Below are positions 24,827-31,741 of a stretch of 32,254 nucleotides of DNA, piece by piece. The stretch is from Lacunisphaera sp. (GTDB lineage Bacteria; Verrucomicrobiota; Verrucomicrobiia; Opitutales; Opitutaceae). Positions within the stretch are counted from its first letter, which is position 1. The number at the start of each line of letters is the position of its first letter. A program made the translations under genes and the position numbers. The notes under the pieces are model-generated. The model ran no database searches. It was not told where the DNA came from and was given only the letters and a program-made list of their open reading frames with translations. The DNA lies in assembly GCA_009695095.1 (NCBI GenBank), contig SIBQ01000026.1, positions 1-32,254 of the forward strand. Reading direction: 5' to 3'.

Positions 24827-25558
24827 TCAGCTGAAATCCTGGATGGATTTCGGGTGGCGCGCCCCGGGGAAGGGCTTGCCCCGATACTTGACCATGTTGA
24901 GGCCGTTGACCGCCGGCAGCCCCGGATAACCGATCATTTTCCAAAACACCTTGTCCTGGTTTCCGCCATAGATCGGGTCGGCGAAACAGGCCTGGATAAA
25001 CAGTGGGTAGACCAGATCGTTGAACCATTCCGCCAGCGCCATGCGGCTGTGGGCGATCTTGCCCTCCGCCAGAGCAGATAAAAAAGAATCGGCGACCGTC
25101 GTTTCCAGATCCGCGAAAGAGCGGCCATGCTGCTCGCGGCAGGCTGCATCCGCCGCGGCCAAACCGGTTTTGAAGAATTGCTCCGGCGCCATGGGCAGTT
25201 GGTAGCCATCCTGCGGCAAACCTGGGCGCCACGGCCCGCGCAGGTAGAGCCGCTCCCCCCGCCCGAAAGCGCCGGCCAACTGACGGTCGATGAAGACCGC
25301 CAAGCCGCAGTCGACACCGCTCGGCGTTAACTCGTCGGCGGGGCACAACACATTTATCATCGCCTCGACAAACGCCGCCTCTTCCGGCCCCAAGGACAAA
25401 TAGCCCGTTGCCGGTGATTCCACTGGCGGCAACTGCGACGGCGTCGCAGCGGCCTCCGTCCCCCACAACGTCGTCGACACGGATGTCAGTCCGGCGGCCA
25501 GCGCGGCATGGCGGAGGAATTCCCTGCGACTGGGCCCGGAGTCACGCGGCAGGTTCAC
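24827..25558 (-). CDS. Gluconate 2-dehydrogenase subunit 3 family protein, Tat-exported
   Basis: This 243-residue protein starts at GTG 25558; no in-frame ATG lies upstream before a stop. The twin-arginine signal is R11-R12 (SRREFLRHAALAAGL). The mature part shows subunit 3 features: FVEAMINVLCPADELTPSG near residue 64 and CGLAVFIDRQLAGAFGRG near 84. The family is the small subunit of periplasmic GMC dehydrogenases, carrying the large subunit through the Tat system. It is the first gene of the long minus-strand run and lies 10 bases before the GMC gene. A TATAAC hexamer lies about 15 bases upstream of the start. Confidence 0.9.
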   Translation of the reverse strand: MNLPRDSGPSRREFLRHAALAAGLTSVSTTLWGTEAAATPSQLPPVESPATGYLSLGPEEAAFVEAMINVLCPADELTPSGVDCGLAVFIDRQLAGAFGRGERLYLRGPWRPGLPQDGYQLPMAPEQFFKTGLAAADAACREQHGRSFADLETTVADSFLSALAEGKIAHSRMALAEWFNDLVYPLFIQACFADPIYGGNQDKVFWKMIGYPGLPAVNGLNMVKYRGKPFPGARHPKSIQDFS

Positions 25559-25572
25559 GCAGTGGGCAGGAG

Positions 25573-25596
25573 GTTATACGGTCATCCTAGAATGAC
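25573..25596 (-). promoter_or_regulatory. Candidate promoter/operator in front of the 20-gene run
   Basis: On the minus strand TATAAC (25573-25578) lies about 15 bases before the GTG of the subunit 3 gene. The 16 bases at 25581-25596 form a near-palindrome (14 of 16 positions symmetrical, arms GTCAT and ATGAC), placed where a repressor could block a promoter. No good -35 hexamer is seen. This is the only real gap at the head of the minus-strand run, so a control site here makes sense, but the call rests on inspection alone. Confidence 0.3.
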
Positions 25597-25602
25597 GCCG
25601 AT

Positions 25603-25647
25603 CCGCCGGTTCGCACGCCGAAGACCGGGCTTGGCGCGAACCGGCGG
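25603..25647. terminator. Perfect 12-bp inverted repeat, possible terminator of the TonB receptor gene
   Basis: Arms CCGCCGGTTCGC (25603-25614) and GCGAACCGGCGG (25636-25647) are exact inverse complements with a 21-base spacer. They lie 21-65 bases after the receptor's stop and ahead of the subunit 3 gene. A strong GC hairpin would form in the leftward transcript. No T-run follows on either side, so it is not a textbook intrinsic terminator. It could instead be a partial attenuator or mRNA-stabilising hairpin that lets some transcription continue into the dehydrogenase genes. Confidence 0.5.
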
Positions 25648-25667
25648 AAGACACATCGCGATCAGAA

Positions 25668-27866
25668 TCAGAATTTGTATTCGGCGTGGAACGTAAAGCT
25701 GCGCCCGATGTTGGCCTCCATCAGCGTCGCCGAGTTGATGGCCAGAGGACTGAGCCCGTCGAAGACATTTTCCAGCTCGAGCTTGAAGGACCAGTTCTTG
25801 TTCAGGGTATAGTTGGCGAACATCTTGATGACAGGATCCGATTGGTTGGTGATGAAAAACGTCCCAGCGGGCTTGGCGGCGTAGGCGAGCGTGGCGGCGC
25901 TCGTTACGCGCCCGGTGGTGCGATAACCGCCGGCGCCGAGGGAAAGCCCCTTGGCGGCTCCGTCTTGGAATGTATATTTTCCGACCACGCCGATCGTGGA
26001 TTTGTAGGAGTCATCCACGGGTTTGCCGTTCTGGTCTTCGACCGTGCCGGAGTAAAAATTCGTGACCAGCTCGAATTGCCTGGAAAGACTGATCGTGATT
26101 TCACCGTCAAACCCCTTGGACTGCGTCTTGCCGATCAGGACGTTAAAGCTGCGGCCATCGGGGAGAACGCCGCCGAAGACGGCCAAGCCGGTGGTTTCGA
26201 GGTCAAAGTAGGAGAGGGTCGTATTGAGCCTGCCGTCAAGCATACTCAACTTGACCCCAAACTCCTTGCCGTCTCCGGTGGCTCCCGGCGCCGAGCTGCC
26301 ATCCGCCAGGATCAACGTGGGGCTGCGCGGCAACTGGGTGTTGCCGTTCATGGCGTAAAGGGCCACCTTCTTGTTGAGAAACTGGGCGACCACGCCAAAT
26401 CGGTGGAGGTTGGCGCTGTTCGCGATGGACGAGGCGGCGGTGGAGGTGATGTTCGTGATGTTGGTGGTCTCTTCCTTGAATTTGGCTACCCCACCGACGA
26501 GGATCAGGCGGTCCTTGATGACTTCGACATTCTGCTGGAAATAGAAGTTCGAGTATTCGCTGCGGACGCGGCTGCCCGGATTGGCCGGCACCACGTAGGA
26601 GTCGAAGGGCAGGACCGGCAGGGTGTTCACATTGGGGTTGTCGATGGGGCGAACATTTCTTTGGACGCCCGGCCCGCCGAAATTGGGATTTACATAAAGT
26701 TTGGTGACCGCTTTCTGCACTGCGATCGTAAACCCGAGAGTGCTCTGGTGCTTCATGCCACCCAGCTCATAGCTCCCGTTGGTGTCGAAGGAAACCGAGG
26801 CGTTTTCCAAGTTCAGGTCATTGCGCCGGTTGAGGAAACTGACCGTGCGGGCGTCCCAATCGACGTTAAGGGGAAGCACCACGCTGCCGGTGCGGTGCAT
26901 GTTGTTCCAGTCCAAGCCCAGCCTGCTCTCCCAGTTGCGGGAATACTGGTGCACCACATTGCCGCGGACACCGCGATGCTCATGGGTCTCGGCCGCGCCC
27001 GGTGGCAGGAGGACACTGTTCTCCCGCCCGCCCCCGGTGAACATCTTGCCATTGGTCTGCAGCACGCCTGTGGGATTCGAGGGCCGGGTAATTTTCTGCC
27101 AGTCGTAAGCCAGCATAACGCTGGTCCTTTTGTAATCCCACTGCAAGGAGGGGTGGAACATCGTCCGATCTTCAACCGTGTTGGTGAAATAAGCATCCCC
27201 TCGGGAGAGCCCGCCGAGCAAGCGGTAGTTGAGCTGGCCTTCGCCGATTTTTCCGATCGGGCCCGTCGCGTCACCCACCACCCGGTGGAGGCCGTAATCC
27301 GTAATGCTGGTCTTGATCGAGGCCATCGGCTTCGCCTGGGGACGCCGGGTGGTCTTGTTGATGACGCCCTGAAGCTGGGAGTTCGGATAGAGCAAGGCGG
27401 CCGGCCCGCGGATGATCTCGATCGAATCAATGAACATATTGTCCATGTAAACCGTGCGGCTGATCTGGCCATCCACGATCGGGTAGGTCGAAGTGGCGTT
27501 GCTGCCGCGCAATTGGTAAAGCTCGCCACCAAATTTTGGCACCCCGCCCACGTAAACCAGCACTTTGGCCAGATCAACCTCACTGATATCGTCAATCAGG
27601 TCCCGCGTGAGCAATGTGATGGACTGCGGGATGTCTACTATCTGCTGTTTCGTCTTGAATGGCGTGGCCGACTTGGCACCGTAGCCCGTTTCCTGAGTCG
27701 AAGTTACTCTATATACTGACAACTCAACGGTCTCTTCCTTGGCCGCCTCGGTGGCGACTGGAGCTAACTGAGCGGTCAGCGGGACTGCGGCGAGCACGCA
27801 AACGGCACTTACCCCGAAAATCCATCGCACTGACATAGCCAAAACTTTCATGAGACACATAATCAT
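25668..27866 (-). CDS. TonB-dependent outer-membrane receptor
   Basis: This protein has 732 residues from the ATG at 27866; ATGs at 27860, 27851 and 27836 are alternatives, and I cannot choose by ribosome site. A signal peptide (about 13-32) ends LTAQ. A short Opitutaceae-style segment follows (EETVELSVYRVTSTQETG), then a plug domain with VDIPQSITLLTRDLI, GGELYQLRGSNAT and IEIIRGPAALLYPN. The beta-barrel runs to a C-terminal Phe (FTFHAEYKF). The plug resembles siderophore-type receptors, but in Verrucomicrobiota this type often sits in carbohydrate loci, so a sugar-derived ligand is possible. It is on the same strand as the dehydrogenase run and separated from it by a hairpin. Confidence 0.92.
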   Translation of the reverse strand: MIMCLMKVLAMSVRWIFGVSAVCVLAAVPLTAQLAPVATEAAKEETVELSVYRVTSTQETGYGAKSATPFKTKQQIVDIPQSITLLTRDLIDDISEVDLAKVLVYVGGVPKFGGELYQLRGSNATSTYPIVDGQISRTVYMDNMFIDSIEIIRGPAALLYPNSQLQGVINKTTRRPQAKPMASIKTSITDYGLHRVVGDATGPIGKIGEGQLNYRLLGGLSRGDAYFTNTVEDRTMFHPSLQWDYKRTSVMLAYDWQKITRPSNPTGVLQTNGKMFTGGGRENSVLLPPGAAETHEHRGVRGNVVHQYSRNWESRLGLDWNNMHRTGSVVLPLNVDWDARTVSFLNRRNDLNLENASVSFDTNGSYELGGMKHQSTLGFTIAVQKAVTKLYVNPNFGGPGVQRNVRPIDNPNVNTLPVLPFDSYVVPANPGSRVRSEYSNFYFQQNVEVIKDRLILVGGVAKFKEETTNITNITSTAASSIANSANLHRFGVVAQFLNKKVALYAMNGNTQLPRSPTLILADGSSAPGATGDGKEFGVKLSMLDGRLNTTLSYFDLETTGLAVFGGVLPDGRSFNVLIGKTQSKGFDGEITISLSRQFELVTNFYSGTVEDQNGKPVDDSYKSTIGVVGKYTFQDGAAKGLSLGAGGYRTTGRVTSAATLAYAAKPAGTFFITNQSDPVIKMFANYTLNKNWSFKLELENVFDGLSPLAINSATLMEANIGRSFTFHAEYKF

Positions 27867-27948
27867 AAGGGTATCTGATTTAAGGTTAAAGATCTTAGCG
27901 GATATACCTCTGGCATTAAGTGGTGTGTAGTGTTAACTATCACATGAG
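27867..27948. promoter_or_regulatory. AT-rich spacer between divergent TonB receptor and truncated Gfo/Idh gene
   Basis: These 82 bases are clearly more AT-rich than surrounding coding DNA and must hold the receptor's leftward promoter. A TATATC-like hexamer on the minus strand (about 27911-27916) is a possible -10, without a convincing -35. An imperfect inverted repeat GTGTAG/CTATCAC at 27925-27943 surrounds the 6-base palindrome GTTAAC. The right edge is probably also the breakpoint where the neighbouring Gfo/Idh gene lost its 5' half. Confidence 0.3.
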
Positions 27949-28479
27949 GTGTATTACTCCAAGACTTATTATCGCGACCGGAAGACGGGCGGCGGGGCCA
28001 TCCAGGATGCGCTCACCCACACCGCCAACTGGTTTGAAAGCATCCTGGGTCCGACCGACAGTGTCTTGTGCGACTGTTCCCACCAAGCGCTGCCCGATGT
28101 CACGGTCGAGGACACGGTCAGCATCAGCGCCCGAAATGGCAGCGCGCCAGTCAATTACACCCTCAACCAGTTCCAGGCCCCGAATGAGTCCACCTATCAG
28201 TTCAATACCGCGCAGGGCAGCGTGAAGATCGAGCTCCACAACCGCCGCTGGGGCTGGTTTCGACTGGGTGACAAGGACTGGACTTGGAGCGAGGTGCCGC
28301 CGGCGGACCGGGACATGTCTTTCATTGAGCAGGCCAACCGTTTCATCGATCTCATCGAGGGCCAGCCCTCGCGCCTGTGCTCGCTCGAAGCCGCGGCCCA
28401 AACCCTGCGCTTCAACCTGGCCGCGCTCGCCTCCGCCGATTCGGGCGCCCGGGTCTTTTTCGCCAAGGTCATCAGCTGA
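27949..28479 (+). pseudogene. C-terminal half of a Gfo/Idh/MocA oxidoreductase, 5' truncated
   Basis: From a GTG at 27949 the frame gives 176 residues; a stop lies just upstream at 27934-27936. The sequence begins inside the second domain: TGGGAIQDALTHTANW is the family's G-G-x-x-x-D-x-x-x-H segment, normally near residue 170-190. The following strands (VEDTVSISAR, SVKIELHN) and the C-terminal LCSLEAAAQTLRFNLAAL helix fit the family. The NAD-binding Rossmann domain and EKP motif are absent, so it cannot be a working dehydrogenase alone. It is the first gene of the right-hand plus-strand cluster and lies 14 bases before the diiron gene. Deletion at about 27940-27960 is the simplest explanation. 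Confidence 0.8.
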
Positions 28480-28493
28480 TCCCCTCCCCGCCC

Positions 28494-29759
28494 ATGAAGA
28501 CCGTCCCTCGTTCCCGTTCCTTCGCCACCCGTCGCCCGACCACGCGCCGCCCGGCGAAGCGCACCATTGACATCGACGCGAACCGACGCCTGTTGAACAA
28601 TTACCGCTACGTCGAACACGAGGCGATGCTGCATCTCGCCGGCTGGCTGCCACGCGCCGCGACGTTCGAGCTCAAGTGCGAGATGGGGCGCTCGCTCTGG
28701 GAATACTCCCAGCACGTCAACTCCCTCTATCTGCGGCTGCGCGAGATCCAGTCCCCGGCCTTCCAGAAGCCCGGGGACCAGGCACTTGTCACGCTGATGG
28801 CCGAAGTGCTTCACGCCCCGGACGAGTTCGCGTTCGCCTCCGGACTTTATCGGGTCGTCATCCCCAGCCTCATCTCCTCCCTCGAGAACCACGAGACCGC
28901 GACTTTTCCCAACAGCGACCAGCCGAGCGTGCATGTGATCGCCCACGCGCTCCTCGACCTGCGCGCCCAGCTAACGCGCGCCGAGCCGATCCTCGCCGCC
29001 GCGGAAAAGGCCGGCAAGTTCACGCCCGCCGCCCGCGCCTGGGAACGTTACCTGTGGCAGTTGCTCGCGGCCTGCGGCGGAGTGAGCGGCCTCGACCGGC
29101 GCCGCCCCGCCCCGTCCGGCACCCCCTCTTGCCGCGTGAACTTCGTCGCCCCCCGCGAAGCGGCCCGCGATGAACGCTTCCCCAACCGTCTCGGGGCAGT
29201 GGGAGTCAGGCCCACCGAGGAGCAATACGCCGAGCATACCTTCGACGAATTCGAACGCTATTCCACGGAGATGCTCGCCGCCGAGACAGTGGCCCTCGTG
29301 CTCTTCGCCGTGCGCGGCATGCCGTGGGAATTCGAATACGACACGGCCCGCCACCTCCACGACGAGGTCCGTCACTGCCTCATGGGCTACGAATGGATGC
29401 GGGCCCATGATGTCGACCCGTTCAAATCGCCACAATTCCTCCACATCTACAAGTGGCGGTGCCAGTTTCCGCCCCTGATGCAGTATTGCATGCTCACCAT
29501 GGGCAACGAGGTGCACGCCTTCCCCTACCGCCACCGTCGCGTCAAGGCCCACGAAGCATCCGGGGACAAGTTGAGCGAGCAGTTCGTCCGCTACGACATT
29601 GCCGACGAGACCCAGCACGTGCGGTTCGGCAAACGCTGGCTGCCCGAGCTGATCAAGCACCTCGGCGAAAAAAGGTCGTTCGAGCAATACACCACCGAAG
29701 TGCTCGGCGTCTGGGAACGGGAATATCGCACCGGCAAGTTCCCGATCACCGTCGAGTAA
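28494..29759 (+). CDS. Diiron ferritin-like protein, function unknown
   Basis: The ATG at 28494, 14 bases after the preceding stop, gives 421 residues. An Arg-rich, low-complexity N-terminus (1-23) is followed by two helical halves. The second half has a canonical diiron carboxylate set: E264 (LAAETVAL), E291-V-R-H294, E339 (GNEVHAF) and E372-T-Q-H375. The first half has weaker Glu/His-rich helices (E41-H-E43, E70 and H74, E131-N-H-E134) and may be a degenerate copy of the domain. It resembles DUF455-type ferritin-like proteins but is longer. No signal peptide is present. Diiron proteins of this fold range from iron storage to oxygenases; next to sugar-acid oxidoreductases an oxidative step is conceivable. 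Function is unassigned. Confidence 0.75.
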   Translation: MKTVPRSRSFATRRPTTRRPAKRTIDIDANRRLLNNYRYVEHEAMLHLAGWLPRAATFELKCEMGRSLWEYSQHVNSLYLRLREIQSPAFQKPGDQALVTLMAEVLHAPDEFAFASGLYRVVIPSLISSLENHETATFPNSDQPSVHVIAHALLDLRAQLTRAEPILAAAEKAGKFTPAARAWERYLWQLLAACGGVSGLDRRRPAPSGTPSCRVNFVAPREAARDERFPNRLGAVGVRPTEEQYAEHTFDEFERYSTEMLAAETVALVLFAVRGMPWEFEYDTARHLHDEVRHCLMGYEWMRAHDVDPFKSPQFLHIYKWRCQFPPLMQYCMLTMGNEVHAFPYRHRRVKAHEASGDKLSEQFVRYDIADETQHVRFGKRWLPELIKHLGEKRSFEQYTTEVLGVWEREYRTGKFPITVE

Positions 29760-29769
29760 TGCCCCAGCC

Positions 29770-30729
29770 ATGAGCCTCGTCCCGCAACCCCACGCCATCC
29801 GCCTCGCCATGCTCGGGAGCACGCCGGGCAACGGCCACCCGTATTCGTGGAGCGCCATGTTCAACGGCTACAACCGCGAGGCCATGACGAAGGAATGCCC
29901 GTTCGCCGGCATCCCGGTCTATCTCAACAAACAGCCGGCCGAGGGCTTCACCATCCCCGGCGCGAAGGTCACCCACATTCATTGCGAGGGCGGCGGCGGC
30001 TTCACCGCCGAGCATGTCGCCAAGCTCTCGCTCATCCCGCATGTGGCCGCGAAGGCCACCGACGTCATCGGCCAGGTCGATGCCGTCGTGATTGCGACCG
30101 ACATCGGCAGCGAGCACGTCACACGCGCCAGACCCTTCGTCGAGGCGGGCGTTCCGGTCTTTATCGACAAGCCGCTTACGGACAATGTGGCCGACTTGAA
30201 TGTGTTCCGCGACTGGGTCGCGCAGGGCAAAGCCATCATGTCATCGAGCAGCATGCGTTACGCCAAGGAATACCTGCCCTACCGCATCTCGACCCGCGAG
30301 CTCGGCGATCTTCGTTACGTGAGTATCACCACGCCCAAGAGCTGGGAAACCTACGGCATCCACGCCCTTGAGGGCATGTATCCGATCCTCGGTCCCGGCT
30401 TCGTCAGTGCCCGCAACACCGGCACCAAGGAGCGCAACCTCGTGCACCTGAAGCACCGCAACGGCGCCGACGTGGTTGTCGTGGCCAACTACGACATGTT
30501 CGGCGGGTTTGGCTGCCTCCAGCTCATCGGCACAGCGGGCCATGTGAACCTCACGACCGGCGACACTTTCTTCTCCTTCAAGTCCCAGCTTGAGGCCTTC
30601 ATCGGCTACCTCCGCACCGGTGTGCGACCGTTTCCCTTCGCGGAAACGGTCGAGCTCATGCAACTCCTCATCGCCGGCCTCCGCAGCCGCGACGAGGGCG
30701 GCCGCGAAGTCCTTCTCTCTGAAATCTAA
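29770..30729 (+). CDS. Gfo/Idh/MocA family oxidoreductase, non-canonical cofactor loop
   Basis: This 319-residue protein starts 10 bases after the diiron gene. The first strand leads into MLGSTPGNGHPYSW rather than the standard GxGxxG loop, so cofactor binding may differ. The Lys motif is D133-K134-P135 (VFIDKPLTD), with DAVVIATDIGSEHV before it as in the family. C-terminal strands (VVVVANYDMFGGFGCLQLIG) fit the sheet domain. Members act on sugars, sugar acids or cyclitols. The truncated family member at 27949 lies two genes upstream, suggesting this cluster once had two such oxidoreductases acting in sequence. Confidence 0.86.
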   Translation: MSLVPQPHAIRLAMLGSTPGNGHPYSWSAMFNGYNREAMTKECPFAGIPVYLNKQPAEGFTIPGAKVTHIHCEGGGGFTAEHVAKLSLIPHVAAKATDVIGQVDAVVIATDIGSEHVTRARPFVEAGVPVFIDKPLTDNVADLNVFRDWVAQGKAIMSSSSMRYAKEYLPYRISTRELGDLRYVSITTPKSWETYGIHALEGMYPILGPGFVSARNTGTKERNLVHLKHRNGADVVVVANYDMFGGFGCLQLIGTAGHVNLTTGDTFFSFKSQLEAFIGYLRTGVRPFPFAETVELMQLLIAGLRSRDEGGREVLLSEI

Positions 30730-30739
30730 TCCATCCATT

Positions 30740-31561
30740 ATGAGTGCTCGCCCCAGCCGTATCCTGAAGCTCCTTCGCGAGAACCAGCTTCCCACCGTCC
30801 TCAAGGTCAACCTCTCCGAGCCGCGCGTCATCGAGATCGCCGGGCTGTGCGGGGTCGACGCCGTCTGGCTCTGCACCGAGCACGTGCCCAACGACTGGAT
30901 CGGTCTGGAAAACCAGATCCGCGCCGCCCGCGTGCACAACATCGATTCGCTCGTGCGCGTCGCCCGGGGCAGTTACAGCGACTACATCCGCCCCTTCGAG
31001 GCCGGGGCCACGGGCATCATCGTGCCGCACGTCGCCAGCCGCGCTGAGGCCAATCAGATCGTCGAGTGGGTGCGCTTCCATCCCGTGGGCAAACGCGCGC
31101 TCGACGGCGGCAACATCGACGGCGAGTTCTGCCTCCTCCCCATGGATGAGTATATCCGGCACTCCAACACCGAGCGCATCGTCATCCTCCAGATCGAGTC
31201 CCCCGAGGCGTTGGAGAACGTCGAGGAGATCTGCGCCGTCGCTGGTTTCGACGGCATCCTCTTCGGCCCGGGTGATTTCAGCCATCGCATCGGCAAGGCC
31301 GGGCAGATCGACGCCCCCGAGGTCGTCGCCGCCCGCCAGCGCGTGGGTGCGGCGTGTCGCAAACACGGCAAATTCGCCATGACCGCCGGCCTCATCGCCC
31401 CTCTCCCCCAGTTGGTCGAGGAAGGCTACCGCGTGGTTGGCATCGGGGCCGATGTCGTCGCCCTCACCGGCTACGTCAAGCAGCGACTCGAGCTCGTCCG
31501 CGGCCTCATCTCGGAACTGCCCGCCGCCGTGCGCCCGTCGGTGCGCTCGCCCTACGCCTGA
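30740..31561 (+). CDS. HpaI/HpcH-type class II 2-keto-3-deoxy acid aldolase
   Basis: I chose the ATG at 30740 (10 bases after the preceding stop), giving 273 residues, a normal length. Conserved positions: general base H48 (LCTEH), R73 (SLVRV), metal ligands E153 (QIESPEA) and D179 (GPGDFS), and the GATGIIVPHV segment at 89-98. Family members cleave 2-keto-3-deoxy acids (such as KD-rhamnonate or KD-glucarate) or 4-hydroxy-2-oxoheptanedioate to pyruvate and an aldehyde, using Mg2+ or Mn2+. With the dehydratases on the other strand it could complete a non-phosphorylating sugar-acid pathway. A decayed copy of the same family lies at 3868-4122. Confidence 0.9.
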   Translation: MSARPSRILKLLRENQLPTVLKVNLSEPRVIEIAGLCGVDAVWLCTEHVPNDWIGLENQIRAARVHNIDSLVRVARGSYSDYIRPFEAGATGIIVPHVASRAEANQIVEWVRFHPVGKRALDGGNIDGEFCLLPMDEYIRHSNTERIVILQIESPEALENVEEICAVAGFDGILFGPGDFSHRIGKAGQIDAPEVVAARQRVGAACRKHGKFAMTAGLIAPLPQLVEEGYRVVGIGADVVALTGYVKQRLELVRGLISELPAAVRPSVRSPYA

Positions 31562-31579
31562 TCGCCGACCCTCCTCGTC

Positions 31580-31741
31580 ATGGGCCTGTCCGACCAAGTT
31601 GCCATCGTCACCGGCGGAGCCGCCGGCTTCGGCGAGGCGATCTGCCGCTCCTACTGCGCCGAAGGCGCCCGGGTCGTGGTGGCCGACATCAACGCGGACC
31701 TCGGGGAGAAGACCGCGGCCGCTCTTTGCGCGGCCGGATGA
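31580..31741 (+). pseudogene. N-terminus of a short-chain dehydrogenase, cut by an insertion sequence
   Basis: From the ATG at 31580 the 53 residues start as a classical SDR: first strand VAIVTGGAAGFGEAI with the TGxxxGxG loop, helix CRSYCAEGA, then VVVADIN whose Asp marks NAD preference, and a DLGEKTAAALCAAG helix. The gene then meets the insertion sequence, whose first bases TGA supply the stop codon at 31739-31741. The catalytic Ser, Tyr and Lys are missing. It lies 18 bases after the aldolase gene and would have been the last or a later gene of that cluster. The remainder may continue beyond the element, outside the window. Confidence 0.85.

Noticed and set aside
23266-24834. 522-codon plus-strand frame opposite the GMC gene
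   Set aside because: Mirror frame of a gene with clear FAD and catalytic motifs; Arg/Ala/His/Pro-rich and without recognisable features.
25686-27719. 677-codon plus-strand open frame opposite the TonB receptor gene
   Set aside because: It lies antisense to a well-supported receptor gene; the translation is rich in Arg, Gly, Val, His and Asp with no domain pattern, as expected of a GC-rich shadow frame.
27925-27943. Inverted repeat around GTTAAC as a firm operator call
   Set aside because: Arms match only with an inserted base; symmetry beyond the central six bases is poor, so it is only mentioned within the spacer entry.
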